A stretch of DNA of 64,000 bases. It comes from Streptomyces nojiriensis. GTDB lineage: Bacteria; Actinomycetota; Actinomycetes; Streptomycetales; Streptomycetaceae. The notes under the pieces are model-generated. The model had not been told where the DNA came from. It did not search any database and saw only the letters and a list, made by a program, of their open reading frames with translations. The position numbers and the translations under genes were made by a program. The stretch covers positions 7,997,501-8,061,500 of the forward strand of contig NZ_CP071139.1 of assembly GCF_017639205.1 (NCBI RefSeq). Direction: 5' to 3'. Positions within the stretch are counted from its first letter, which is position 1. Each line of letters begins with the position of its first letter. Positions 40,689-49,282 of the stretch are shown piece after piece.

Positions 40689-43028
40689 ATGTCCGCTTCC
40701 CCCCACCGCCGCCCCACCGGACGTCGAAGGCTCGCCCTGACCGGAGCGGCCACCCTGGTCGCCGCCGGCCTCGGCGCCGTGCCGCTCGTCGTGAAGGCCG
40801 ATGCCGTGGCACCCTCCGACCTCGCCCACGGCGTGCTGCCCGCCCGGGACGGCTGGGCCGCGAGCGGCTCGGGCACCACCGGCGGCCGTGCCGCGGACGC
40901 AGCTCACGTCTTCACGGTCTCCACCCGCGCCGAGCTGGTGAGAGCCCTGGCCGCGGGCCCGGCCGGCGCCCCGCGGATCGTCCGGGTCAAGGGCCTGATC
41001 GACGCCGGCACCGACGACAGCGGGAAGCCGCAGAGCTGCGCCGACCACGCCGCAGGCACCGGCTACTCGCTCGACTCCTACCTCAAGGCCTACGATCCCG
41101 CCGTCTGGGGCCGTGCCAAGGTGCCGTCCGGCGCCCAGGAGGACGCCCGCAGGGCGGCCCAGGCCAGGCAGGCCGCCCGCATGGTGTTCACCGTGCCGGC
41201 CCGTACCACGGTCATCGGAGTGCCCGGCACCGGAGCGGGCATCACCGGCGGCAGCCTCGTGGTGAAGAACGCCGACAACGTGATCATCCGCAACCTGTCG
41301 CTCACCGATGTGCGGGACTGCTTCCCGCAGTGGGACCCGACCGACGGCTCCACCGGCAACTGGAACTCCGCCTACGACGCCGTCAGCCTGCGCGGCGCCA
41401 CCCATGTCTGGGTCGACCACAACAGCTTCTCCGACGACCCGCACCCGGACTCCGCCAACCCGGTCCGCTTCGGACGTGAGTACCAGGTCCATGACGGCGC
41501 CCTCGACATCACCAACGCCTCCGACCTGGTCACCGTCGGATACAACACGTTCAGCAACCACGACAAGACCATGCTGATCGGCAGCAGCGACAAGGACACC
41601 AAACTGCGGGTGACGCTCCACCACAACGTCTTCCGGGGCATCGTCCAGCGCGCCCCGCTCGCCCGCGTGGGCCAGATCCACCTGTACGACAACTACTACG
41701 ACACCACGGCGTCGGAGGGCTACGCGCACAGCTACAGCGTCAACTCCCGCGCCGGCGCCCAGGTCGTCGCGGAGAACAACTACTGGAAGCTCTCCTCCGA
41801 CCGGAAGACCTCCCAGCTGCTCAGCGGCGACGGCACCGGAGCCATCGCGGGCAGCGGCAACCTCGTGGGCGGCGCCCCGGTGGACCTGGTCGCCGCCCAC
41901 AACTCCGCCGACCCCGGGAAGAAGATCAAGACCACCGTCGACTGGCGGCCCACCCTCACCGCCGGACTGGAGCCCGCCGCCGGACTGCCGGCCAAGCTGG
42001 CTGCGAAGGCGGGCGCCGGAGTCCTCACCGAGACCGGCGCCAAGGCGGCACCCGCCCCCTCCGGTCCGGTCGGCGGCCGTACGCTGACGGTCGCCGCCGA
42101 CGGCTCCGCGGCCCACCGCTCCGTGCAGGCCGCCGTCGACGCCGCCACCGCGGGCGACACCGTCCTCGTCTCGCGCGGCCCCTACCGGGAGACGGTGAAC
42201 GTCCCCGCCTCCAAGCACGGACTGACCCTCAAGGGCGCCACCGGCAATGCCGAGGACGTCGTCATCACCTACGACAACGCCTCCGGCACGCCGAAGCCCG
42301 GAGGCGGTACGTACGGAACCGCAGGCAGCGCCACCGCGACCTTCTCGGCGAACGACATCACCGTCACAGGCGTGACGGTCGAGAACACGTGGGAGCGGTC
42401 GGCTCACCCCGACGTCAGGGACACGCAGGCCGTGGCGGTCAACGCGTCCGGCGACCGGCAGAAGTACCTCGACTCGCGTTTCATCGGCCACCAGGACACC
42501 GTTCTCAACTGGGCTCCCGCCGCCACCGGCCAGTACCGGCAGTACTTCCGTCACTGCTTCATCGCGGGTGACGTCGACTTCGTCTTCGGCAACGCCACCG
42601 CCGTCTACGACCACGTCAACATCACTCTGCGCGACCGGGGCGCCGCGGCCGGCGGACCGGCCGGATACCTCGCCGCGCCGAACACCGACGCGGCCAAGCC
42701 GTACGGGATCCTCATCACCGACAGCACGATCAGCAGCCCCGCCCGGCCCGGGACCTACTACCTCGGCCGTCCCTGGCACCCGGGCGCGAGCGCGGTCGGT
42801 CAGCTGGTCATCCGCAACACGAGCCTGCCCGCAGCCGTGAAGACCGAGGGACCGTGGACCGACATGGGGGGCTTCTCCTGGAAGTCCGCCCGGTTCGCCG
42901 AGTACGCCAACACGGGCCCCGGCGCCGGAACCGGAGCGAACCGGCCCCAGCTCGGCCCCGACCGGGCCGCAGCCCACACCGCCCGCGCCTACCTGGCCGG
43001 CACCGACGACTGGAACCCGACGCACTGA
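40689..43028 (+). CDS. Secreted pectate lyase (PL1) fused to pectin methylesterase (CE8)
   Basis: 779 aa. The signal peptide has a twin-Arg-like RRRLALTG followed by a hydrophobic core. Residues about 45-440 form a PL1 parallel beta-helix (VWVDHNSFSDDPHPDSANPV; HHNVFRGIVQRAPLARVG with the catalytic Arg region). A Pro/Ala linker at about 440-465 leads to a CE8 pectin methylesterase with GHQDTV, DFVFGNA (catalytic Asp) and YLGRPW (Arg). The esterase removes methyl groups from pectin and the lyase then cuts the polygalacturonate, so the fusion joins two sequential steps in one extracellular enzyme. ATG 40689 has AAGGAG upstream; an earlier ATG at 40653 would bury the signal. Confidence 0.95.
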   Translation: MSASPHRRPTGRRRLALTGAATLVAAGLGAVPLVVKADAVAPSDLAHGVLPARDGWAASGSGTTGGRAADAAHVFTVSTRAELVRALAAGPAGAPRIVRVKGLIDAGTDDSGKPQSCADHAAGTGYSLDSYLKAYDPAVWGRAKVPSGAQEDARRAAQARQAARMVFTVPARTTVIGVPGTGAGITGGSLVVKNADNVIIRNLSLTDVRDCFPQWDPTDGSTGNWNSAYDAVSLRGATHVWVDHNSFSDDPHPDSANPVRFGREYQVHDGALDITNASDLVTVGYNTFSNHDKTMLIGSSDKDTKLRVTLHHNVFRGIVQRAPLARVGQIHLYDNYYDTTASEGYAHSYSVNSRAGAQVVAENNYWKLSSDRKTSQLLSGDGTGAIAGSGNLVGGAPVDLVAAHNSADPGKKIKTTVDWRPTLTAGLEPAAGLPAKLAAKAGAGVLTETGAKAAPAPSGPVGGRTLTVAADGSAAHRSVQAAVDAATAGDTVLVSRGPYRETVNVPASKHGLTLKGATGNAEDVVITYDNASGTPKPGGGTYGTAGSATATFSANDITVTGVTVENTWERSAHPDVRDTQAVAVNASGDRQKYLDSRFIGHQDTVLNWAPAATGQYRQYFRHCFIAGDVDFVFGNATAVYDHVNITLRDRGAAAGGPAGYLAAPNTDAAKPYGILITDSTISSPARPGTYYLGRPWHPGASAVGQLVIRNTSLPAAVKTEGPWTDMGGFSWKSARFAEYANTGPGAGTGANRPQLGPDRAAAHTARAYLAGTDDWNPTH

Positions 43029-43153
43029 TGGGCGTCACCGTGCGGACCAGGCCCGGGCCGACCGAGGTGTGCGAACGAACGCGCGAACGGACTGTTACGC
43101 TCCGGCACCTGCCTGAGCACGCCCCCGCCGCACCGAGAGGCCGTACCGAGGCC

Positions 43154-43681
43154 ATGACCGAAGATGAGGCGGCCGCGGAATTCCACGCGTTCTTCGAACG
43201 CCACCACGCCGAACTCTCCCGCCTGGCGTACCTGCTGACCGGGGAGGCGGACGCCGCCGACGACCTCGCCGCGGACGCGATGGTCGCGCTCTGGCACCGC
43301 TGGGACAGGGCCCGCCGTGCCGACTCTGCGGCTGCCTACGCCCGCGGAATCGTCGCCAACCTCGCCCGCAGCCGGATCCGGAGCACGGTACGCGAGCGGC
43401 GGCGCGTCCTGCTGTTCTGGTCGCACCGCCCGGAGCGGACCGACGGCCCGGACCTGGCCGCCGTCATGGACGTACGGGCCGCGCTGGACAGGCTGCCGTT
43501 CCGCAAACGCGCCTGCGTGGTACTGCGGTACGCCTTCGACCTCTCGGAGAAGGACACCGCGGCGGCACTCGGGATATCGGTGGGTACGGTGAAGAGCCAG
43601 ACCTCGAAGGGGACGGCGGAACTGCAGCGGCTGCTCGGTACCCGGGCCGCCGGCGAGCTGGTGGGAAGGGGAAGCCGGTGA
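43154..43681 (+). CDS. ECF RNA polymerase sigma factor (SigE-like)
   Basis: 175 aa. Region 2 (FFERHHAELSRLAYLLTGEA, then DDLAADAMVALWHRW) and region 4 (LPFRKRACVVLRYAFDLSEK, then ISVGTVKSQTSKG) are present, typical of the actinobacterial SigE70 subfamily. The GTGA overlap with the next gene, which encodes a single-pass membrane protein, suggests a sigma/partner pair in which the partner controls the sigma factor. Confidence 0.93.
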   Translation: MTEDEAAAEFHAFFERHHAELSRLAYLLTGEADAADDLAADAMVALWHRWDRARRADSAAAYARGIVANLARSRIRSTVRERRRVLLFWSHRPERTDGPDLAAVMDVRAALDRLPFRKRACVVLRYAFDLSEKDTAAALGISVGTVKSQTSKGTAELQRLLGTRAAGELVGRGSR

Positions 43682-44385
43682 CCGACGAACTGCGAGGCCT
43701 GCTGCGCGAGAGCACCGAAGCCCACCTGCCCGACCGGGCCCGCATGCTGGCCCGGGTCGAACGCGGCATGGCCCGTCCCGGTACCGCCCGATCGCGGGAC
43801 CGCGAGCGCACCCGCGCCCTGTCCTGGCCGAAGACCGTCCTCGCGACCCTGGCCACCGTCGGAACCCTGACCGCCAGCGCCCTCATGGTGGTCGCCGCCG
43901 TGCACGACCCGGACCCGCCCCGGAACCCGTCCGCCGCCGCCGCCCCGTCCGCCGCCGGTCGCGCGGTGCCACCGACGGCCGCGGGCAGCCGGACCGAGGA
44001 CGGTCCACTGTGGGCCGACGGCTCCGTCGACCCCCACAGCAACTCCTACTGGGCGCAGAGCAACGTCACCCTGAAGACGGGGAAACCGCTCACCGCGCTC
44101 GTGGTCGAGCTGCGCATCGCCCTCACCGAGGGAGTAAGGGACACCGGTAGCTGGCGGACCCGCCCCGCCACGGACTTCGACCTCTCCGCCCGCCAGGAAG
44201 GCGGCTTCCTCGTCTACCGGTGGACCCTCAAACCCGGCAGGACCGTCCCGCCCGGCGAGCACGTCTTCGCCGGCCAGTACGACCACGCCGCCGGCGGGCG
44301 CGATGCGAAGGACGACACGTACCGGATCGACGCCACTGCCGGTGCCGCGGAGGGCGGCTCCGCCGTATGGGGCGGGTTCGCGTAG
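43678..44385 (+). CDS. Membrane-anchored partner of the ECF sigma factor
   Basis: 235 aa. A cytoplasmic N-terminus of about 50 residues (LLRESTEAHLPDRARMLARV) precedes one transmembrane helix (about 52-74) and an extracellular domain after an Ala/Pro linker (beta-rich, ending DDTYRIDATAG). The N-terminal pattern is common in proteins encoded directly after SigE-type sigma genes, which are thought to act as anti-sigma or sensor proteins. No zinc-binding ZAS motif is visible. GTG overlaps the sigma factor stop. Confidence 0.85.
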   Translation: MTDELRGLLRESTEAHLPDRARMLARVERGMARPGTARSRDRERTRALSWPKTVLATLATVGTLTASALMVVAAVHDPDPPRNPSAAAAPSAAGRAVPPTAAGSRTEDGPLWADGSVDPHSNSYWAQSNVTLKTGKPLTALVVELRIALTEGVRDTGSWRTRPATDFDLSARQEGGFLVYRWTLKPGRTVPPGEHVFAGQYDHAAGGRDAKDDTYRIDATAGAAEGGSAVWGGFA

Positions 44386-44521
44386 GCCGCGTCCACCCCG
44401 CGGGCAGCGTGGGCCGACATGCCACGCATGGCGCAATGCGCCGCTCCGGCGGTCTCCCAGGTCACCTTGTGCGGAGGCGGTGACCGGCGTGGGTGGGCAG
44501 AACGAGGCGGCGAGGCGGGTC

Positions 44522-45748
44522 ATGAACGAGGAGAGCGTGGACCGCGCCGTGGGGTTCGGCGAGCGGCCGCTCGGCCTGCTGCTGCACCGGGCGCGGCTTG
44601 TGCCGCCGCAGCTGATCGGCCCACTGATCGCGGAGGAGATGGCCGGGATCGGAGGCCGTGACGTCTCCATCCTGCTCCAGGACTACGCGCAGGAGCTGCT
44701 GGTGCCGTTTCCGGGCAGGAAGCTGCACGTCAGCCGACCCCAGCCGATGGTCGACTCACCGGCCGGCCGGGCCTTCCTGCGCGGGGAGACCGTCGAGGTG
44801 CCGCAGGCCGACGGCGGCGTCCGGACGTACGTGCCGCTGCTGGACGGAAACGACACGGTGGGCGTCATGGCCCTCACCCTGGACCACGTCGGTGACGACG
44901 ACCGGCGCCTGCTGTGCCGGCTCGGCGGCCTGGTCGCCGGCCTGCTGGTCACCAGGAACGCCTACACCGACGAGTTCTTCCTGGCCCGGCGCCGGGAGCC
45001 GATGAGCGTGTCCGCGGAGATCCAGTGGAGCCTGCTGCCGCCGCTGACGATGACCGTGCCGCAGGTCGCGGTGGCCGGCATCCTGGAGCCCGCCTACCGC
45101 GTCGCCGGAGACAGCTTCGACTACGCACTCAACGACGACATCCTGCACATGGCCGTGATCGACGCGATGGGCCACGGCCTGGACGCCGCCGCGATGGCGA
45201 CCATCGCCATCGGTGCCTACCGGCATGCCCGGCGCGTGTCCGTCAGCCTGGCCGAGAAGTACACGTACATGGACGACGCCATCTCCCGGCAGTTCGGTCC
45301 CGACCACTTCGTCACCGCCCAGCTGATGCACCTGAACATCGCCACCGGTGAGTTGGAGCTGGTCAACGCGGGCCACCCCGCGCCGCTGCTGATCCGCGAC
45401 GGCAAGGTCGTGCGGCAGCTGGAGAGCGCGACGACACTGCCCGTCGGCTTCGGCGGCGAGGAGCCCCGGATCGGAGAGCACACGCTCCGGCAAGGCGACC
45501 GCGTGCTGTGCTACACCGACGGCATCATCGAAGAGCACGTCGCCGGCGGGGAGCTGTTCGGCGAGGAACGCCTCATCCGTTGCGTCGACCGCCTCGGGGA
45601 ATTGCCGTCAGAGGGGATGCGGGCAGATCTGCGCCGGCTCTCCCACACGTTGAAGAGCGAACGAGGCGGGCACACCAGCGACGACGCCACCCTCTTCATG
45701 ATCGAATGGCGTGGGGGCGCCGCCGACCATCTCGCGGTTGCCGACTGA
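44522..45748 (+). CDS. RsbU-like PP2C (SpoIIE) phosphatase
   Basis: 408 aa. The first 170 residues resemble a GAF-type sensor (RPQPMVDSPAGRAFLRGE, DGNDTVGVMALTLD). The C-terminal PP2C domain has AGDSFDYAL, VIDAMGHGLDAAAMA and TSDDATLFMIEW as metal-binding motifs. It would dephosphorylate an anti-sigma antagonist. With the RsbP-like protein 5 kb upstream the region has two sensor phosphatases feeding partner switching. ATG 44522 is supported by GAGG 6 nt upstream. Confidence 0.92.
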   Translation: MNEESVDRAVGFGERPLGLLLHRARLVPPQLIGPLIAEEMAGIGGRDVSILLQDYAQELLVPFPGRKLHVSRPQPMVDSPAGRAFLRGETVEVPQADGGVRTYVPLLDGNDTVGVMALTLDHVGDDDRRLLCRLGGLVAGLLVTRNAYTDEFFLARRREPMSVSAEIQWSLLPPLTMTVPQVAVAGILEPAYRVAGDSFDYALNDDILHMAVIDAMGHGLDAAAMATIAIGAYRHARRVSVSLAEKYTYMDDAISRQFGPDHFVTAQLMHLNIATGELELVNAGHPAPLLIRDGKVVRQLESATTLPVGFGGEEPRIGEHTLRQGDRVLCYTDGIIEEHVAGGELFGEERLIRCVDRLGELPSEGMRADLRRLSHTLKSERGGHTSDDATLFMIEWRGGAADHLAVAD

Positions 45749-45950
45749 ACGCCTCGAAAGCTGAGCAGGTCGGCGGCCCTCCCCAGCGCCTCCGCCGGAA
45801 AATACCTGGTCACAACGGTCTTTGCCCACCGAACGGGCGTACAGTGAAAGGACCGGGAGTACTTCGAACACCGGCTTCACGCGGGTGTCATTTCCGGCGA
45901 TCGCCTCAAAACCGGGCTGCCGACGGGCAGCCCGGGGGCAGGTCCACACC

Positions 45951-46526
45951 ATGACCACCACCCTCGACCGGACCGCGCCCCGCGACCTCGCCGCACAGTC
46001 CCCGGCTCGCTTGTCCCTCACCCCGAAGACCACGCTCGCCGGCCAGCTGGACGGGGCCTGGTGGCCCTACTCCCGCGACCTCGAAACCGAGCTCCCGCCG
46101 CTGGCCGCCGCCCTGGAGGAACCCTGGGGGCGCATCACCCGCGTCAGCGTGAATCCCGCCCGCTGGCCGGTCGTCCCGCGCAAGGTTGCCGTGGCCGGGC
46201 ACGTGCTGCACGTGGGCTGGTTCACGGAACAGGACCCCGACAAGCTGATCCTGCTCTCCTACACCGTCGGCCGCTGGGACCTCCTGGTGATCCCGCCCGA
46301 GACCGAGCCCGCGGCCGCGGCAAGGCTGATGGCCGCCGCCGCGATCCCGGGCAGCGTCCTGGCCGCGGACGTCCTGATGGCCAACGAGATCGTCATCGGG
46401 CGCGGCATCCGCGACGCCCGCCGCCGGGAAGCCACTTGGGAGGGCGAGGGCGGGGCCTGCATGTCCCCGTTCGGGGTCGCGATGGGTCGAAGCGCCCTCC
46501 CGCTGTCCGCGAACGGCTGGAGGTGA
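45951..46526 (+). CDS. DUF5994-family protein
   Basis: 191 aa soluble protein. The central TTLAGQLDGAWWPYSRDLET and RITRVSVNPARWP match the DUF5994 family of actinobacteria, whose function is unknown. The C-terminus is Ala-rich and then Gly-rich. A 9-bp hairpin (45913-45921 with 45926-45934) sits 17 nt before the ATG, where it could mask the ribosome site. The next small membrane gene begins 5 bp after the stop, so the two are co-transcribed. Confidence 0.85.
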   Translation: MTTTLDRTAPRDLAAQSPARLSLTPKTTLAGQLDGAWWPYSRDLETELPPLAAALEEPWGRITRVSVNPARWPVVPRKVAVAGHVLHVGWFTEQDPDKLILLSYTVGRWDLLVIPPETEPAAAARLMAAAAIPGSVLAADVLMANEIVIGRGIRDARRREATWEGEGGACMSPFGVAMGRSALPLSANGWR

Positions 46527-46531
46527 GTTCG

Positions 46532-46720
46532 GTGGAGACCGTCGTCCTCATCGTGGTGATCATCTTCATGATCGGCGTCGCCATGCGTTGGATCCACGTG
46601 CTGAACGCCCGGGACGAGGCGCGGATCGAGGCCCATCGGTTCAGTGACCCCCTGCCGAGGCCTCCCGGCCTGCCGGACGACACCGGTCGTCGAGCCCACC
46701 ACACGGGTGCCGACCGGTGA
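46532..46720 (+). CDS. Small single-pass membrane protein
   Basis: 62 aa. One hydrophobic helix (TVVLIVVIIFMIGVAMRWI) is followed by a charged cytoplasmic tail ending in His/Arg-rich residues. The GTG at 46532 has GGAGG 8 nt upstream, lying within the 3' end of the DUF5994 gene. No known family. Probably co-expressed with DUF5994 in the stress region. Confidence 0.75.
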   Translation: METVVLIVVIIFMIGVAMRWIHVLNARDEARIEAHRFSDPLPRPPGLPDDTGRRAHHTGADR

Positions 46721-46878
46721 GGAACAGACCTTCCTCCGACCGGGGGCAGCTGGTCGGGGCGCCTCGGCGCCCCGACCCGCCGGGCTCCTCACCCGCCCTC
46801 GACGGCTACACCTGCCCCCGCGTAGGACCCCGGCCGGCCTCGGAGCCCACCCCACCCCACACACGGAAGGACGCGGTC

Positions 46879-47151
46879 ATGGCCACATTGCGCGAACGCA
46901 AGACCTACCGCGACCAGGTGCTCCGGGTCCTGTACGAAGCCGTCGAGGGCAACCGCCTCCTCGGCATCACCGGGGCACAGCTGCGGCGCGACCTCCACGT
47001 ACCGGAACAGGACCTGGCCGCCGCCTGCACCTACCTGGCGGGCGAAGGGCTGATCACCGTCGACTGGGACCCCGGCAACACCCCGGCGATGGTCACCCTC
47101 ACCCACGAGGGAATCCGGCACATGGAAGCCGATGAGGAAGAGCACGGCTGA
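46879..47151 (+). CDS. Small winged-helix-like protein of unknown function
   Basis: 90 aa. KTYRDQVLRVLYEAVEGNRL, then TGAQLRRDLHVPEQDLAAAC and YLAGEGLITVDWDPG read like a winged helix (DNA-binding or protein-contact module). ATG 46879 is preceded by GGAAGGA; the open frame upstream to 46717 is Pro/Arg-rich and probably not translated. The gene stands alone and converges on the HTTM gene. Confidence 0.8.
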   Translation: MATLRERKTYRDQVLRVLYEAVEGNRLLGITGAQLRRDLHVPEQDLAAACTYLAGEGLITVDWDPGNTPAMVTLTHEGIRHMEADEEEHG

Positions 47152-47152
47152 A

Positions 47153-47172
47153 GCCCTCACACACGTGAGGGC
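47153..47172. terminator. Bidirectional hairpin between convergent genes
   Basis: An 8-bp perfect stem (47153-47160 with 47165-47172, ACAC loop) directly after the winged-helix gene and before the 3' end of the HTTM gene. Confidence 0.65.
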
Positions 47173-47200
47173 CGGGGACGCGGGTAGCCGGTCAGTGCTT

Positions 47201-48442
47201 TCAGTCGGGTTTCCGGGTCCCCAGGACCGAGGACGCACGCCCGGTGGAAAGCGCAGTGCCCTGCTGCTCTGCCGGAGCGGCTCGGTGCTTCGAGCTGGAT
47301 CGGCTGGGCCGGCCCTGCGGCGGTACCGATGCGGATCCCGCCGCTCGGCCGGGTGCCGGCCGCCACATCCCCGTGCGCCGTGCTGCGCGTCGCCACAGGT
47401 GAGGCAGGAAGGCGTAGAAGCGGTCGGGAAGGAACACGGCGTCCGCAATGATCATGGCGCCGGAGAAGAGAGGCAGTCCCAGAAGCACCGCGATGCCGAT
47501 GTGCATGCCCAGCAGCACGATCAGAACGGGGTACTTGAGCCTGCCGAAGAGTACGAACGGGAAGGCGACCTGCAGGAGCACCGTCACGTAGCCGGCGATC
47601 GCGATCACCATCGGGTAATCGTCCACGAGGTGCGAGAGCGCGGGCCAGGGCTGGAAGAGTTCGAGGTTCAGCGCGTAGTGGAGGGCGGTGCCGCCGCCCC
47701 AGGTCGGGCCCTGGATCTTGTACAGGCCGGCCGACCCGTAGAGGAAGCAGACCTGTGCCGCGATGACGAGGATGCCGCAGTTGTGCACCACCGTCGTCAA
47801 GGTGACACGGGCATCGTGCAGTTGCTGTGCGTACAAGCTCCTCACCGGCTCCGGCGCGTCGCCCGCACGGGATTCCCTGAGCCGGTTCCCGCGCGCGTCC
47901 AGGGACCAGCGCCGACCGCACGCGGTGAGGACGAGGTAGAGGGCCATCAGCAGGATCAGGTTGTCGCCCCCGTCCGTCATGAAGATCGATCTGGCATGGA
48001 ACGAGGTCACCACGACGGCGAAGAGGACGGACACGGCGCGGGTCCGCCAGCCCAGCATGAACAGCGCGGACGTGACGAGGGCCGTCACGTAGCAGAATTC
48101 GAAATAGGCGCGGCTGTCGGACAGGATCAGGATGCTGTTCCAGCCCGTCTGGTCGAAGAGCTGCTGTGCCAGCGCCGGTGTCCAGGGGGCGCCGGGGCCC
48201 CAGATCTCGTCACGGTGCGGGAACTCGCGCAGCAGGAAGACCAGGTAGAGCAGCCCGTAGCCGATGCGCAGAACCGACGCGGCGTACAGCGAGATCGGCC
48301 GGTCGGTGAGAAGCGCCCACAGATCGCCGATCCGTTTGAGGAGCCACCGGTGGGCCGTGCCGGCGACCGAGGCCTCCTGGGGCGCGGGCCGGTGCGGCGT
48401 GGCCGCCGTGGAAGGGGGCTGGGGGATCTGTTCACTTCCCAT
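47201..48442 (-). CDS. HTTM-domain membrane protein (SdpB / vitamin K-dependent carboxylase-like)
   Basis: 413 aa with about seven hydrophobic helices at residues 50-350 in the HTTM pattern (SVLRIGYGLLYLVFLLREFP near the start, FLYGSAGLYKIQGPTWGGGT in the middle). HTTM proteins include vitamin K-dependent gamma-carboxylase relatives and Bacillus SdpB, which acts in maturation of a secreted toxin. The last 70 residues are hydrophilic and disordered. It overlaps the DUF5819 gene by 11 bp. The pair resembles sdpA-sdpB in order, but no toxin-like gene is recognised nearby. Confidence 0.88.
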   Translation of the reverse strand: MGSEQIPQPPSTAATPHRPAPQEASVAGTAHRWLLKRIGDLWALLTDRPISLYAASVLRIGYGLLYLVFLLREFPHRDEIWGPGAPWTPALAQQLFDQTGWNSILILSDSRAYFEFCYVTALVTSALFMLGWRTRAVSVLFAVVVTSFHARSIFMTDGGDNLILLMALYLVLTACGRRWSLDARGNRLRESRAGDAPEPVRSLYAQQLHDARVTLTTVVHNCGILVIAAQVCFLYGSAGLYKIQGPTWGGGTALHYALNLELFQPWPALSHLVDDYPMVIAIAGYVTVLLQVAFPFVLFGRLKYPVLIVLLGMHIGIAVLLGLPLFSGAMIIADAVFLPDRFYAFLPHLWRRAARRTGMWRPAPGRAAGSASVPPQGRPSRSSSKHRAAPAEQQGTALSTGRASSVLGTRKPD

Positions 48443-49061
48443 GGGAGGTCACCTTCCACCAGGGCAGGAGCCGGTCCTCGGTGGCTGCCGGCGGGTGGTT
48501 CCCGGCTGCTGCGCCGGGCGCAGCGACGGGCAGTGTGACGACCCGGAGCTGAATGAAGTCGAAAGCGCCGCCGTCGTTGTGGGCGGCGATGCGGTCCGCG
48601 GCGATGTTGCGCAGGTACGTCTGCAGCATCACGGCGCGTTCCGAGCGTGCCGTGTCGCTTCCTCCGTGTGTCTCGACATAAGAGGTCCAGGCGCGGCGCA
48701 GAAGGTTCTGGGACGTATGGCTCGGAAAAACGTTGTGGTCGACCGCGGAATGGTCGACGGAAGCCAGGTCGAACCAGGGGGTCACCTGCACCGATCCTTC
48801 GGAGTCGGTGTGTGCGGTTCTCGCCAGGATTTTTCGGTTGAAGGAGTCCGGGTCCGGAGCGAAGAGCCGCCAGTTCTGTTCGAAGAGCGGGTACACCCAT
48901 CCGTTGACCTGTGAACTGTACCGCTTCGACACAGGGTTGGCGGGGGCCACATGAAGGAACACCAGGACGACGTGGACCAGAGTCGTTACCAGGCAGAGGG
49001 CTACGGCGGTGCGCAGCCCTGCTTCCACTGCGCGAACTCTTATGGGCCGCTTGCCCGGCAT
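48432..49061 (-). CDS. DUF5819-family membrane-anchored protein (SdpA-like partner)
   Basis: 209 aa. One N-terminal transmembrane helix (TAVALCLVTTLVHVVLVFLH) precedes an extracytoplasmic domain with VNGWVYPLFEQNWRLFAPDP, the recognisable DUF5819/SdpA-like core. The ATG at 49061 puts the helix near the N-terminus as usual; the frame is open up to a GTG at 49205 that abuts a terminator hairpin and is unlikely to be used. It works with the HTTM protein encoded directly downstream, probably on a secreted peptide or protein (inference). Confidence 0.85.
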   Translation of the reverse strand: MPGKRPIRVRAVEAGLRTAVALCLVTTLVHVVLVFLHVAPANPVSKRYSSQVNGWVYPLFEQNWRLFAPDPDSFNRKILARTAHTDSEGSVQVTPWFDLASVDHSAVDHNVFPSHTSQNLLRRAWTSYVETHGGSDTARSERAVMLQTYLRNIAADRIAAHNDGGAFDFIQLRVVTLPVAAPGAAAGNHPPAATEDRLLPWWKVTSHGK

Positions 49062-49205
49062 GGTCGCTTCGTCATGGCGCCGTTGGGGGACCGGACCGGA
49101 ATCGGACCGCTGAAGTTCCTTCACATCCGCAGATTCAATTCCGCTCGACACCGCCCACCCGGTCCTTCTCATGTCTGCTGTTCGCCTGAGGTCTCTGCGA
49201 TTCAC

Positions 49206-49251
49206 TGACGGCGCGCGGCGGAATCAATGAGGATTCCGCCGCGCGCCGTCA
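49206..49251 (-). terminator. Very strong terminator after the ice-binding-like gene
   Basis: A perfect 20-bp stem (49206-49225 with 49232-49251, AATGAG loop) lies 31 bp past the stop of the DUF3494 gene. It should insulate the DUF5819/HTTM operon from upstream transcription. Confidence 0.9.
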
Positions 49252-49282
49252 CCCGATGAACGGGCTTCGTGCAGGCTGTTGT

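Noticed and set aside
47157..47921. A 254-aa minus-strand frame inside the HTTM gene
   Set aside because: Out-of-frame shadow of the HTTM membrane protein, whose hydrophobic helices are only in the other frame.
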